Below are positions 42,939-52,058 of a stretch of DNA of 64,000 bases, in pieces; position 1 is the stretch's first letter, and each line of letters opens with the position of its first letter. The translations under genes were made by a program, and so were the position numbers. The notes under the pieces are model-generated. The model ran no database searches. It saw only the letters and a program-made list of their open reading frames with translations, and had not been told where the DNA came from. Source of the DNA: Lachnospiraceae bacterium (lineage in GTDB: Bacteria; Bacillota; Clostridia; Lachnospirales; Lachnospiraceae). The DNA is taken from assembly GCA_009774245.1 (NCBI GenBank), contig VSNM01000012.1, positions 1-64,000 of the forward strand. The letters run 5' to 3'.

Positions 42939-45875
42939 ATGGGATATCAGATAGACAGCAGGACACGGAAGGATTTTATCGAGATGATCAGAAAACTGTC
43001 GGAGTCTTACGCGCCGGAGTGGCGGTTTGACCTGGACAATCCAGATCCGTTGTCTGTGATCGCACGGATATTTGCCAACCAGACGGAGGAAAATATCAAG
43101 AAGCTGAACATGGTGCTGCACAAATATCACATTGAGTTCGCCAATATGTACGGTATGTCGAGAAAGCCGGCCATTCCCGCAAGGACGATCTGCACGTTGG
43201 GCGCCGGCGGGGGAAATTCCCAGGGCGTGGAGCTCATGAAGGGGACGCAGGTGATCGGCACGTCGTCGGAGGGGGACGAGGTGATCTTTGCCTTTTGCCA
43301 CGACATCAGCGTCATCAGCGCGGAGCTGACAGATGTGATCGAGGTGTCGGGAATCGAGAAGAAGGCTGTCGCGTACAGTGTGGAGGAGGGCTTCCCGCTC
43401 TTCTCGTATCAGGGGGAAAACATTCATAGACAGGCCGTGGTCATGCACTTTGGCAGCGCCTTTGAGGTCCAGAGCCAAAAGCTCCGGCTGCGGTTTGAAG
43501 GGGAACAGCACAGGAGACTCGCGGAATTATTTGCGGACAGGGAGCATTTCTCGCTGGCGTATCTTGCGGGGGAGAAAGCAGTGCCATTTGACGGTGTGCG
43601 CTGTGAGGGGGATTTTGTCGAATTTTGGAATGAAAGGGCGGATGCTGCATCGTTTCAGGCGATCGTCCTCGAGATGACAAGGTGTGTGGAGGGCAATATC
43701 GCGCTGCGTCAGATCGAGCTGTTCACACAGCACGAGCGGACGCGTCCGGAGTTTATCTGGAACGGGAGAAGCGAGGTTGTGGACGAGGTCTTCTGCCCGT
43801 TCACGGAACAGCCGGCGCTCTACGGTGAATTTTTCATAGGACAGGAGCTCCTGTTCGGCCAGCAGGGGGCAGAGCTCGTGCTCAGCTTTGAGCTGACGTT
43901 TGACCGCTTTGTCGCGAACAATGCGGTCGAGGAGCCGCCGGAGTTAAAGATCATCAGGAGGAAGCCGAAGAATGATTACCCGCGCCTGCATTACAGGTGC
44001 TATATTCAGGAGGTCACCTTTGAGTATTTTAACGGGAGGGGCTGGAAGCGGCTTCCCGCGCGCCCTGACATATCGACGCTCTTTATGCGGGAGGAGAATG
44101 CAGGGAGATATGAGATCTGCTTCGAGGCGCCCATCGACTGGGAGAGCGTGGTGCAGGGCGGATATGAGGGGAGATGCATCCGGATGCAGATTGTGAGGGC
44201 GGACAACTGCTATATGCAGGAGGTGGAGTATGTCTATCCGGTTCTCTCTGAGCTTGGCATCAGCATGACCGGAAACACGCGGGGAGTCAGGCCGCAGAAG
44301 GTCGTCAGGGTGCAGGGCGCGCGGGAGACGGACATCACGGCAGAGCTCACCGGCGACGCGGACATCCCTGTGTTCACGCAGCCTGCGTACAGCGGCGACT
44401 ATGTGTATCTGGGATTTGACCGTCCGCTTGGACTGGGGCCGGTGTCCCTGTTTGTGGAGCTGGAGCGGTCGATGACGTTCAAGGGGCTCAATCTGCTGTT
44501 TGCTTATTCGGCCGGCGCGGGATTTAAGCCGTTAAAGGTGATCGACGATACGGATTCCTTTCAAAATTCGGGCAGAATCATGTGGATGCCGCCCTCGGAC
44601 ATGGCGGAGTGCGAGCTGGAAGGGCGCAGGCGGTACTGGCTCCGCATCGAGGACAGCGGGCGGTATTTTGCAGAGCACAGGAATGACAATGATGTTCCGT
44701 TTGTCAGGCGGATTCACAGAAATGCCGTCATGGTGGAGAATATTGTCGAGAAGGAGGAGCAGGATTATTATATCGACGCGGTTACGTCCAATATGCGCTT
44801 CCCGCTCTACTCGGACAATATCCTTTCCGCCGAGGTGTGGGTGAATGAGAAGGAGCAGTTTTCGTCCGACGAGATGCAGGCGCTGATGCAGGACAAGACG
44901 GTACGGACGAAGGCGGAATACAATTTCCTCGGCGAGATTGAGGAGTTTTATATTTTGTGGAGTGAGGTTGACAGCTTTGAGAACTGCGGGGATTGCACGA
45001 GATGTTACTGCATTGACAGAGGGAGAAGCGAGATCGTCTTTGGCGATGGCGTGCATGTGAGGGTGCCGCTCTGTCTTGACGATGTCGCGTTTCGGACAAA
45101 GGTGGTCTGCTGTGACGGCGAGAAGGCCAATCTCCGCGCGGGCAGTATCGACCGGTTCCGGGGCGCTGTATTCTCTGTGGAGGAGGTGCAAAACCCGATC
45201 GACGCTTATGGAGGGACCAATCTGGAGGATATGCGTGTCGCGCTCGAGCGGGGGAGCAATATCCTCTCATCACGCAGACGGATGGTGTCGGAGCGTGATT
45301 ACAGGAAGGAGACGCTGGCGTTTTCCGATGCGATCGAGCAGGTGGAGTGTGTGACGGGACGGCTGCGCGGCGGGGGAAACGACGATGCGGTCATCAGCCT
45401 GATTCTGCTGATGAAGGATTACAGGCAGGGCTCGTACTCCTTTCACAGTATTCAGGGCGCGCTCAGGGAGTATCTGCTGAGCCGCTGCGAGATTACCTGC
45501 GGCATATCGGACATACAGATCGTGGAGCCCATCTTTGTGAGAATATCGATCGACCTGTGGCTCGAGACTTCAGATCTGCGGGAAAGTCTGGAGCTGAAGC
45601 ATCGATGGATTGACAGGATCACGGATTTCCTGGAGCCTGTAAAACATGCGCACTCAAACGGCTGGAGAATCGGCAGGCTGCCAAACACGAGGCAGATTCG
45701 GCTGATGCTTGGCGGTCTGGAGGATACGGCCCGCATTGTGCATATGAATGTGGTCGCGCAGTACACATACAACCGGCACGAGTACACGATGGGGCTGGAC
45801 AGGGTGGAGAAGAATCCGTTTATGCTCTGCTGCAATGGCAGGCACAATGTACACATCAACAGTATTGAGGAATAG
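42939..45875 (+). CDS. Baseplate J-like protein 1 (Afp11-like)
   Basis: 978 residues, ATG 42939 with GGGGGG 7 nt upstream (GTG 42936 is possible). N-terminal wedge part, large central insert of beta modules, and the C-terminal baseplate-J block: IVFGDGVHVRVPL, DAYGGTNLEDMRVALERG, RRMVSERDYRKETLAF. Same layout as the long wedge protein Afp11. A Cys cluster ENCGDCTRCYCID (near residue 690) is unusual and may bind metal or form disulfides. It builds the baseplate wedge with the next protein and gp25. Confidence 0.9.
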   Translation: MGYQIDSRTRKDFIEMIRKLSESYAPEWRFDLDNPDPLSVIARIFANQTEENIKKLNMVLHKYHIEFANMYGMSRKPAIPARTICTLGAGGGNSQGVELMKGTQVIGTSSEGDEVIFAFCHDISVISAELTDVIEVSGIEKKAVAYSVEEGFPLFSYQGENIHRQAVVMHFGSAFEVQSQKLRLRFEGEQHRRLAELFADREHFSLAYLAGEKAVPFDGVRCEGDFVEFWNERADAASFQAIVLEMTRCVEGNIALRQIELFTQHERTRPEFIWNGRSEVVDEVFCPFTEQPALYGEFFIGQELLFGQQGAELVLSFELTFDRFVANNAVEEPPELKIIRRKPKNDYPRLHYRCYIQEVTFEYFNGRGWKRLPARPDISTLFMREENAGRYEICFEAPIDWESVVQGGYEGRCIRMQIVRADNCYMQEVEYVYPVLSELGISMTGNTRGVRPQKVVRVQGARETDITAELTGDADIPVFTQPAYSGDYVYLGFDRPLGLGPVSLFVELERSMTFKGLNLLFAYSAGAGFKPLKVIDDTDSFQNSGRIMWMPPSDMAECELEGRRRYWLRIEDSGRYFAEHRNDNDVPFVRRIHRNAVMVENIVEKEEQDYYIDAVTSNMRFPLYSDNILSAEVWVNEKEQFSSDEMQALMQDKTVRTKAEYNFLGEIEEFYILWSEVDSFENCGDCTRCYCIDRGRSEIVFGDGVHVRVPLCLDDVAFRTKVVCCDGEKANLRAGSIDRFRGAVFSVEEVQNPIDAYGGTNLEDMRVALERGSNILSSRRRMVSERDYRKETLAFSDAIEQVECVTGRLRGGGNDDAVISLILLMKDYRQGSYSFHSIQGALREYLLSRCEITCGISDIQIVEPIFVRISIDLWLETSDLRESLELKHRWIDRITDFLEPVKHAHSNGWRIGRLPNTRQIRLMLGGLEDTARIVHMNVVAQYTYNRHEYTMGLDRVEKNPFMLCCNGRHNVHINSIEE

Positions 45876-45886
45876 GGGATAGGAAA

Positions 45887-47983
45887 ATGCTGGACAGCAT
45901 CAATTTAAACAATAAGAGTTTTGAGCAGATCAGGGACGAGGCGGCTGCGCAGATTCCACTCTACAGCAAGGACTGGACAAACTACAATGTATCCGATCCG
46001 GGGATCACGATATTGGAGAACTTTGCGGCATTTCTGGCACTGCAGCAGGGAGAGCTCAACGAGGTGCCGGATTGGGTGAAGGAAAAGCTCCTGGGGCTTG
46101 CGGGCTTTGTGATTCGCAGGGGCAATGCGGCAAATGTCTATGTGTCGCTGGAGCAGTCCGGTGTGAAGCTGCCCTATGCCATGCCCTCGCGGGCAAAGCT
46201 GTATGCGCAGGATATCTGCTTTGAGACTGCGGGGCGTATGTTTGTCAGGGACATCTCGATTGCCGCCATCAGAGCAGAAGCTATGCAGGACGATGGGCGG
46301 GCACAGCTCCTTCTGGGGCGTCAGGGTGTCCGGGGCGGATTGGCGCTGCTCGGGGAGAAGCCTGCGGGCGGGGAGCAGATCTTATTTTATGTGAAAAATC
46401 TGCCTGACGCAGGGGTGCAGACTGCAATACGCTTTGAGCTGGCGCAGCGTTTTCATCGCAATCCGATGGAGGCGGGGGCGCGCAATCCATTTGTAGCGGT
46501 AAGCTGGGAATTAAGGACGACAGAGGGCTATTCCACGATAGAGGTGTGTGATGAGACGTGCGGTTTTCTGCAGAACGGGTATGTGTCCTTTGCGCTGGGA
46601 AGAAAGCTTTGCAAGTGCGCGGTGAAGGATGAGGAGAGCGGCATGTATGTTCTGAGACTCACAGTGATCAGGGCTGAGTATGACATCGTTCCCCGCTTTC
46701 AGCGGGTAAGCGGACTTTTGATGCATCTGGTGCAGAGGGATACCATATCCGATGTCGTGCCGATGCGCATCCTGGGCGGGAATGCGGTCTGTGTCAGGCA
46801 TTCGCTGCTAAAGGGCGGGTATCTGGAGCTGTATGCGAGGAATCAGCAGGATGGGCTGGGCAGCAAATACAGAAAATACCACGAGGGACTGCAGTATCAG
46901 ATAGAGTATGTTGACAGCTTTACCCGCAGGGTGATCTTCAATGCGCCTGTGCCCTATGAACTGATCGCGGTCTGTAGGCAGGAGACTGCGATGGCACACA
47001 GGAAGCTGGGGCGGCTTTATGGGTACGACAATCAGGTAATCTCGCTGCCAGACTACCCCAGGGTTTATCCCAGGGCACTATCGGTGCTGGTCGTGGAGGA
47101 GATAGAGGGCGGTGATGATGTGTGTCATCTGGTGCGCCCCAATGCCGCGGACAGCCGTGAGGTGCGCTACAGTGTCAATGAGAGGGACAATACGCTGACC
47201 GTGCACGACTGCGGCGTCTATGAGGGCGCGCAGCTCTGGCTCGGGGAATATGCGGTATACAGGGGAGAGGGCGGCAATGTGCTCGCGGGCACAGAGCTTG
47301 TGTATGAACAGGAGGGCGGCGACGCGCTTCTGAACTTTGTATCGTGCACGGAGGCGGCAGATGGAAGCTTCGAGGAGGACTGCGGGCAGCTTCAGCGCCG
47401 GTTTGCGCAGGATGTGCGGACGCCTGTGACGATGGTGACGCAGGCGGACTGTGAGTGCATCGTGCGCAGTATCCCCGGATTGTCAATCCACAAGATCGGG
47501 GTGTGCCCTGTCCCGGGCAGAAATGAGATTCGCATCACGGTGAAGCCTGACAGCAGCCAGCCGCAGCCTGTGCTTTCACAGCTCTATATCGACGAGATTA
47601 CACGCTATCTGGAGCAGTATCGTATGCTCACCACGAGGCTTGTCATCGAGCAGCCTGTGTATGTGCCGATCAATGTGACAGGCGTTATCTATGTCAAGAA
47701 GCATTTTGAGCGCTGCAGGGAGCGAATCGAGCATATGCTGCGGAGGATGCTCGACGGCCTTCGCCCGGATGCGCAGTTTGGCAGCAGGATTGTTTTTCAT
47801 GAGATTTTCAGACGATTAAGTATGATGGAAGGCGTTGACAGGGTTCATGAGCTCTCCATATTTCCGGACAATTTCCGCAGCGCGGATATGAGCGGTATGG
47901 ATATCGTGCTAAATTCCAATGCGCTTTACTGTCCCGGAAGCTTTCGGCTGGAGCTGACGGAGGCGCACGGGAATCTGGATTAG
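45887..47983 (+). CDS. Baseplate J-like protein 2 (Afp12-like)
   Basis: 698 residues, ATG 45887. N-terminal RDEAAAQIPLYSKDWTNYNV and SDPGITILENFAAFLALQQ is the classic start of the second eCIS/phage baseplate-J protein. C-terminal VTMVTQADCECIVRSIPGLSIH and ITVKPDSSQPQPVLSQL continue the pattern, ending in a wedge-type helical/strand domain. Partners: Afp11-like protein and the gpI-like protein. Eleven bases follow the previous stop. Confidence 0.9.
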   Translation: MLDSINLNNKSFEQIRDEAAAQIPLYSKDWTNYNVSDPGITILENFAAFLALQQGELNEVPDWVKEKLLGLAGFVIRRGNAANVYVSLEQSGVKLPYAMPSRAKLYAQDICFETAGRMFVRDISIAAIRAEAMQDDGRAQLLLGRQGVRGGLALLGEKPAGGEQILFYVKNLPDAGVQTAIRFELAQRFHRNPMEAGARNPFVAVSWELRTTEGYSTIEVCDETCGFLQNGYVSFALGRKLCKCAVKDEESGMYVLRLTVIRAEYDIVPRFQRVSGLLMHLVQRDTISDVVPMRILGGNAVCVRHSLLKGGYLELYARNQQDGLGSKYRKYHEGLQYQIEYVDSFTRRVIFNAPVPYELIAVCRQETAMAHRKLGRLYGYDNQVISLPDYPRVYPRALSVLVVEEIEGGDDVCHLVRPNAADSREVRYSVNERDNTLTVHDCGVYEGAQLWLGEYAVYRGEGGNVLAGTELVYEQEGGDALLNFVSCTEAADGSFEEDCGQLQRRFAQDVRTPVTMVTQADCECIVRSIPGLSIHKIGVCPVPGRNEIRITVKPDSSQPQPVLSQLYIDEITRYLEQYRMLTTRLVIEQPVYVPINVTGVIYVKKHFERCRERIEHMLRRMLDGLRPDAQFGSRIVFHEIFRRLSMMEGVDRVHELSIFPDNFRSADMSGMDIVLNSNALYCPGSFRLELTEAHGNLD

Positions 47984-47997
47984 TGAGGATGGGATAT

Positions 47998-49080
47998 ATG
48001 CAGGAAAAGAGGATATACACGATCACGGACACAAAGCTGGAAATGGCATATTATGAGGGCTTCAAGCGGCTCGGGAGCACACTGTACGCGCAGGAGGGGG
48101 GCGTCAATTTCCTGATACTGAACCGTTTCTGCAGCTATGAGCGGGAGAGCAGATGGGGACGTTTTCACTGCAAGGCCAGCCTGTCGCCGAGAAGCACGCT
48201 GAAAATCTATGCGTTCGCCGTCGATGCCGAGAGAGGACAGGCAGAGAGACTGAATCAGTTTTTTCACGACGCAGGTGTTTCGTGGCAGGACAAGCGCGGA
48301 TATTTCGGGAGAGACGGCGTGGAGTTTGTCAACCATGAGGATATCCTGCTCTATGATCTGCGGGGGGAATATCTGTGGATTGCCGTGGAGATCGAGGAGG
48401 CGGGAAATGACAGGCTCGGCGATATGCGGCTGGACAGCAGGGGCGACAATTTCATGCAGACCTTTCCTGAGATCTATCAGGAGGAAAACGGATTTTTTCA
48501 CAGATATATGTCCATATTCTCATCGATTTATCAGGACATATCAGACGAGATCGGGAGCCTGGACAATTATTTAAATGTCGAGACGACGCCGCTGCCAGTA
48601 CTGATGCGGATCGCGGACTGGTTTGGGTTTGAGGCCGAGGGGGATTTCCTGGACGAGGAGCTTCTGCGCCGGCTGATCAAGGAGATTTACCGCCTGAACA
48701 GGATTAAGGGCACGAAGCAGGTGATGCGGGAGCTCATACGCGCCGTGCTTGGGGACGAGGCATATATCATAGAGCGAAACAGGATGCGCGGCTATATTCC
48801 CGTCGAGCTCAAGGACACGTATCGGAAGCTCTACGGGGACACCATGCAGGATGTGACAATACTCATAAAGCGGCCGGAGGACGAGAAGCTGCAGTCACAG
48901 ATGATGTACCTGCTGCAACAGTTTAAGCCGATCAGAAGCCGGATACGTCTCGTGTTCAGTGACAGATGCAACAATCTGGACTCGTACTGCTATCTGGACT
49001 ACAACGCGGCGCTCTCGAGCAAGGGCTATGCGCATGTGGACAACGATAACCGGATGAATGGAACAGTAGTGCTGCGATAA
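47998..49080 (+). CDS. Phage tail protein I-like baseplate protein
   Basis: 360 residues. Starts at 47983 (GTG), 47989 and 47998 are possible; 47998 has GAGG 9 nt upstream. The middle part FMQTFPEIYQEENGFFHRYM, LDNYLNVETTPLPVL and WFGFEAEGDFLDEELLRRLI followed by RIKGTKQVMRELI is typical of tail protein I-type (TIGR02242-like) proteins in eCIS and phage-tail islands. It is a peripheral baseplate part that would normally carry fibres. The first 160 residues form a beta-rich domain perhaps specific to this system. Confidence 0.85.
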   Translation: MQEKRIYTITDTKLEMAYYEGFKRLGSTLYAQEGGVNFLILNRFCSYERESRWGRFHCKASLSPRSTLKIYAFAVDAERGQAERLNQFFHDAGVSWQDKRGYFGRDGVEFVNHEDILLYDLRGEYLWIAVEIEEAGNDRLGDMRLDSRGDNFMQTFPEIYQEENGFFHRYMSIFSSIYQDISDEIGSLDNYLNVETTPLPVLMRIADWFGFEAEGDFLDEELLRRLIKEIYRLNRIKGTKQVMRELIRAVLGDEAYIIERNRMRGYIPVELKDTYRKLYGDTMQDVTILIKRPEDEKLQSQMMYLLQQFKPIRSRIRLVFSDRCNNLDSYCYLDYNAALSSKGYAHVDNDNRMNGTVVLR

Positions 49081-49096
49081 AAACAGGGGGATTGAC

Positions 49097-49687
49097 ATGG
49101 GAAAGTACACGATCATTGCGGACACGGGGAACTGTCTCGTGGAGCGGCTGAGGGGGGCGCTTGTCCCTGATCTGATACAAAATGCGGGCGAGATCGGACT
49201 GCGGAGTCCCGAGGACAGGGGCGACACAGTGCTCGGGCTGTTTCTGTACGATATCAGACCGAGTGAGGAGGTCTATCAAAAGCGGGCGGTGGTGACAAAT
49301 GACAGGATTGCAAAACCGCCGGTGTTTCTGAGCCTGAGCTACATGATAACGGCGTATTCTCAGGGGGACATCCAGTACCGGCTGCCGCAGGATGAGCGGA
49401 TACTCGGGCGTGTCATTCAATATTTCCATGACAATCCGATCATTCCGCTCGAGGAGGTCGACGCGCGCAGGATGAGCGGTACAGAGCTGCACATTCAGAT
49501 GTTGAAGCTGGATGAGGACGAAAAGTCACGGATATGGAGTTTTCCAAATGTGGGAAACAGGCTCTCGCTGTTTTATCGGGTATCGCCTGTGGCGATCGAC
49601 TCTGAGATCAGCAGGAAGGTCACGAGGGTTACAGATCTGGATATCAATGTATCATTAAAACCGTTAAAACCTGGAAATGGGGAATGA
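49097..49687 (+). CDS. Tail terminator/cap protein, Pvc16-N-like (DUF4255, Afp16-like)
   Basis: 196 residues, ATG 49097 behind GGGGG. Begins like DUF4255/Pvc16_N (YTIIADTGNCLVERLRGAL, VLGLFLYDIRPSEE) and continues with FLSLSYMITAYSQG and RILGRVIQYFHDNPIIP. Afp16/Pvc16 caps the tube and sheath at the end away from the baseplate and sets the length together with the tape measure. Overlaps the next gene by ATGA. Confidence 0.9.
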   Translation: MGKYTIIADTGNCLVERLRGALVPDLIQNAGEIGLRSPEDRGDTVLGLFLYDIRPSEEVYQKRAVVTNDRIAKPPVFLSLSYMITAYSQGDIQYRLPQDERILGRVIQYFHDNPIIPLEEVDARRMSGTELHIQMLKLDEDEKSRIWSFPNVGNRLSLFYRVSPVAIDSEISRKVTRVTDLDINVSLKPLKPGNGE

Positions 49688-50493
49688 AGCATATGGGAAG
49701 AATCAGGCGCAGAGCAGTGCTGGCGCTGTACTTTATCGATACTGTGACGCAGGATATGGTATCGGGCAGCGCCCTGCGGATTGAGATTAGACAGCAAAGT
49801 CCGGTCATACGGAAGGAGGAGGGCTGTGTCGTCATCATGGAACAGCCCGGTGTGGACAGCCTTGATATTGTCGTGTCGGGCGGGGGCTTTTCCCCTGTGA
49901 GGCTTCACGCAGCGCTTGTGAGGGAGGCGCCGGTTCAGATTCGGTATCTCTATCTGCTGCCAGCTCCTAATTATCCGTTTGCGCGACAGATGGCGGTTAT
50001 CCGCGGAACCTGCGCTATGCGCTGTCTGTATGCGGTGCGCGCGGCGGACAGCGCGCGATATAAGCTTATGGACAACCTGGGCACCGGGGAGCGCGTGGTG
50101 AAGCTATGGGGAATCGAACGGTTTCTGCGGGGACAGCAGCTATTGCTGGACAACGGGGAGCAGTGTGCGCTGGTGACGCTGCTTGAGCCCGATGATGAGA
50201 CGGAGCGTGGATATCGGATTATGGAGGAGCCTGAGATGGACTTTCCGAAGGGAAGGACAAAGGTATATTCTGTGATCAGGATTTTTCCTGACGAGAGCGG
50301 CCGGTTCTGCGTCGCCTATGACAGAGTTCACAAGGACGGGGAGACAATCCGTCTGTGGGGCGAGCCGGTCTGTCCGCGCGGTGGAAACGCAGGGATTGAC
50401 ACTGCAATCGAGGTACAGATACAGGAAGGACAGGAGATTGAGATCTTGGTCAGGAAGGACCGTTTAGCTTCTTTAACAGAAGACCGTTCATAA
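49684..50493 (+). CDS. CIS-associated protein with Ig/carboxypeptidase-regulatory-like fold, function unknown
   Basis: 269 residues; its ATG overlaps the cap gene stop. Begins with a strand-rich domain (AVLALYFIDTVTQDMVSGS, VSGGGFSPVRLHA) and then YLYLLPAPNYPFARQMAVIRG, a pattern reminiscent of carboxypeptidase-regulatory-like proteins that follow DUF4255 genes in eCIS clusters. The second half has three more beta segments (VVKLWGIERF, VYSVIRIFPDE, ETIRLWGEP). No signal or TM. It may be a cap-associated part. It is the last gene of the CIS operon; its last 44 bases overlap the converging gene. Confidence 0.65.
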   Translation: MKHMGRIRRRAVLALYFIDTVTQDMVSGSALRIEIRQQSPVIRKEEGCVVIMEQPGVDSLDIVVSGGGFSPVRLHAALVREAPVQIRYLYLLPAPNYPFARQMAVIRGTCAMRCLYAVRAADSARYKLMDNLGTGERVVKLWGIERFLRGQQLLLDNGEQCALVTLLEPDDETERGYRIMEEPEMDFPKGRTKVYSVIRIFPDESGRFCVAYDRVHKDGETIRLWGEPVCPRGGNAGIDTAIEVQIQEGQEIEILVRKDRLASLTEDRS

Positions 50494-51844
50494 TCTGACT
50501 GTAATAAGAGCCCTGCATACGCTTGTACATCTTGTAGTGTCTGCCGTTAGAATCGGCTGTCCATTGCGTCGCGCCGGTGTGGCTGACATATTGATTGCCC
50601 GGCTCGAGCTCCAGGAAAGAGGCGTCCAGATTGTTGTTAATATCCTGCGCGGCGCACCAGATGGAAAAGACATCCCACGCGACGACACCGCCGTACTGGT
50701 CATTGGCATACAGCGCCTTGGTCACGATGTCGCGGTGGTTCGAGTCCTTGGTCTGATAAAACTGTCCGCAGAATGTGTCATCGCCCAGATCGCTCTGCAG
50801 GAACACAACGCGCGCGGGAAACTCTTTGGAGACATCGCGCGCTGCGTTGATGACCTTTTCTCCGGTCCAGTAGAAATTGAAAGAGGGCTTGCCGGTGCTG
50901 TTGCCGCCGGTTATGTAGAGGGTGTCCACCTTTTCACTGATCAGCTCCCGTCCGGTGAGCGGAGAGTACTGATCGGGTTTGCTGTTCATCAGGACCTGAA
51001 TGTTCTGCAGGAAGCCCAATGTGATAATGTTGACCTTGGTGTCCGATTCGGACAGAATACGCCTGTACATCTGAACAGGCTGATCATAATCGCTCCGCGA
51101 GCGTGCCATTTCGCTCATGACATCGACATATTCTGTATGAACCTGCACACCGTTTCCGGAGGTGTCCATCGCCACCGGAATGCTGCCGTATCCGTCCTGA
51201 TAGCACAGCGAATGTACGGCGAGCGGCGAGCGGGAGTAGGTGGTAGACAGGGCTATTCCCCTGATGTCGAGCATTTCCGCATCCTGCAGACACATGGCAA
51301 GCCTGACGGCAACCACGTCATCTGAGTCCGACGCGAAGTCGGTGTCTATGATGACAGCTTTCGCGCGGCTGGAAGCGCTGTTGTCCTCATCATCGCTGCT
51401 ATCCTCATAGGCATAGTAGTCGTCATTGTCGTAAATATCATTATGATCATTAATATTATCTCTATCATTATTATCATCCTCAGTCTCATCAGCTGAACTG
51501 TTCTCGGCGCGCTCTTGTTGCTGCCGGGCAGCGCTCTCAACCTTCGCCTGAAAATCCTTTATCTTGTCGAGATACAGATCGGTGTCATAGAGCCCGTCTG
51601 CCAGATCAAAGCCGTCGTCGATATCATTGATGTCCGCCGCGAAGTCCTCCGCCGCAGAGTCCTCCTGGGATGGGACGGCTGTATCCTGTTTGGCATCCTC
51701 CGGCTCGTAAAAATGCTCGACAACAAAGGAGACGCGCTCGCTGTTGTCTCCGGATTGGCTGAAAGTATGCAGGTAAATGACTGCAAAAAGGCACAGGGCT
51801 GCGGCTGCTGCCAGCAGGAGCCTGAAAAGGGTGCTGTCTTTCAT
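50450..51844 (-). CDS. Membrane-tethered nucleoside-hydrolase-like protein with Asp-rich linker
   Basis: 464 residues, ATG 51844 behind AGGAAAGG. One N-terminal TM or signal helix (about 7-26), a Glu/Asp-rich linker with a run of Asp/Asn/Tyr (about 118-150) and then, from about 160, a domain with IIDTDFASDSDDVVAVRLA, the DTDxxxDxDD calcium site of inosine-uridine nucleoside hydrolases, and later TLGFLQNIQVLM and VDTLYITGG in the family order. Many secreted bacterial members hydrolyse nucleosides or are sugar-binding relatives. Acts outside the cell. Convergent with the CIS operon, with 44 bp overlap, so it is expressed separately. Could be a nutrient-salvage enzyme or a secreted factor used by the CIS; the latter is unsupported. 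Confidence 0.82.
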   Translation of the reverse strand: MKDSTLFRLLLAAAAALCLFAVIYLHTFSQSGDNSERVSFVVEHFYEPEDAKQDTAVPSQEDSAAEDFAADINDIDDGFDLADGLYDTDLYLDKIKDFQAKVESAARQQQERAENSSADETEDDNNDRDNINDHNDIYDNDDYYAYEDSSDDEDNSASSRAKAVIIDTDFASDSDDVVAVRLAMCLQDAEMLDIRGIALSTTYSRSPLAVHSLCYQDGYGSIPVAMDTSGNGVQVHTEYVDVMSEMARSRSDYDQPVQMYRRILSESDTKVNIITLGFLQNIQVLMNSKPDQYSPLTGRELISEKVDTLYITGGNSTGKPSFNFYWTGEKVINAARDVSKEFPARVVFLQSDLGDDTFCGQFYQTKDSNHRDIVTKALYANDQYGGVVAWDVFSIWCAAQDINNNLDASFLELEPGNQYVSHTGATQWTADSNGRHYKMYKRMQGSYYSQIMNGLLLKKLNGPS

Positions 51845-51974
51845 AAAATAACCTTTCCTATTATAAATCTTTTCTTATTCTATAATAACTATGATACTAT
51901 TTTGGGTGGGAGATCGCAACGAAAAGTTTCCGGATGGGGCGGAAATTCAGTGAAAATCACGATCAACATAATCG

Positions 51975-52003
51975 TTGCGAACTCTGTTGAAATATGTTAT
52001 GAT
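51975..52003 (+). promoter_or_regulatory. Sigma-A-type promoter before the epimerase-like gene
   Basis: TTGCGA (51975-51980), 17 nt, TATGAT (51998-52003), about 55 nt before ATG 52059. The divergent minus-strand gene starts at 51844; its own -10 may be the TATAAT at 51860-51865. Confidence 0.65.
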
Positions 52004-52058
52004 ATAAACTATCGGTCAGATAGAGAGGGAAAAAGAGAGAAAATGGAGAGAAAGGCTT

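Noticed and set aside
21682..50493. Prophage
   Set aside because: Only tail-type genes are present. No capsid, portal, terminase, integrase, repressor or attachment sites were seen.
21682..50493. R-type bacteriocin or classical type VI secretion
   Set aside because: No holin, endolysin or fibre gene for a bacteriocin; no TssB/TssC pair, TssJLM or ClpV with N-domain for T6SS. Afp7-, Afp9-, Afp11-, Afp12-, Afp15- and Afp16-like genes fit the eCIS type.
51432..51480. AT-rich simple repeat as possible origin or regulatory DNA
   Set aside because: It is the codon run for the Asp/Asn-rich linker of the nucleoside-hydrolase-like protein.
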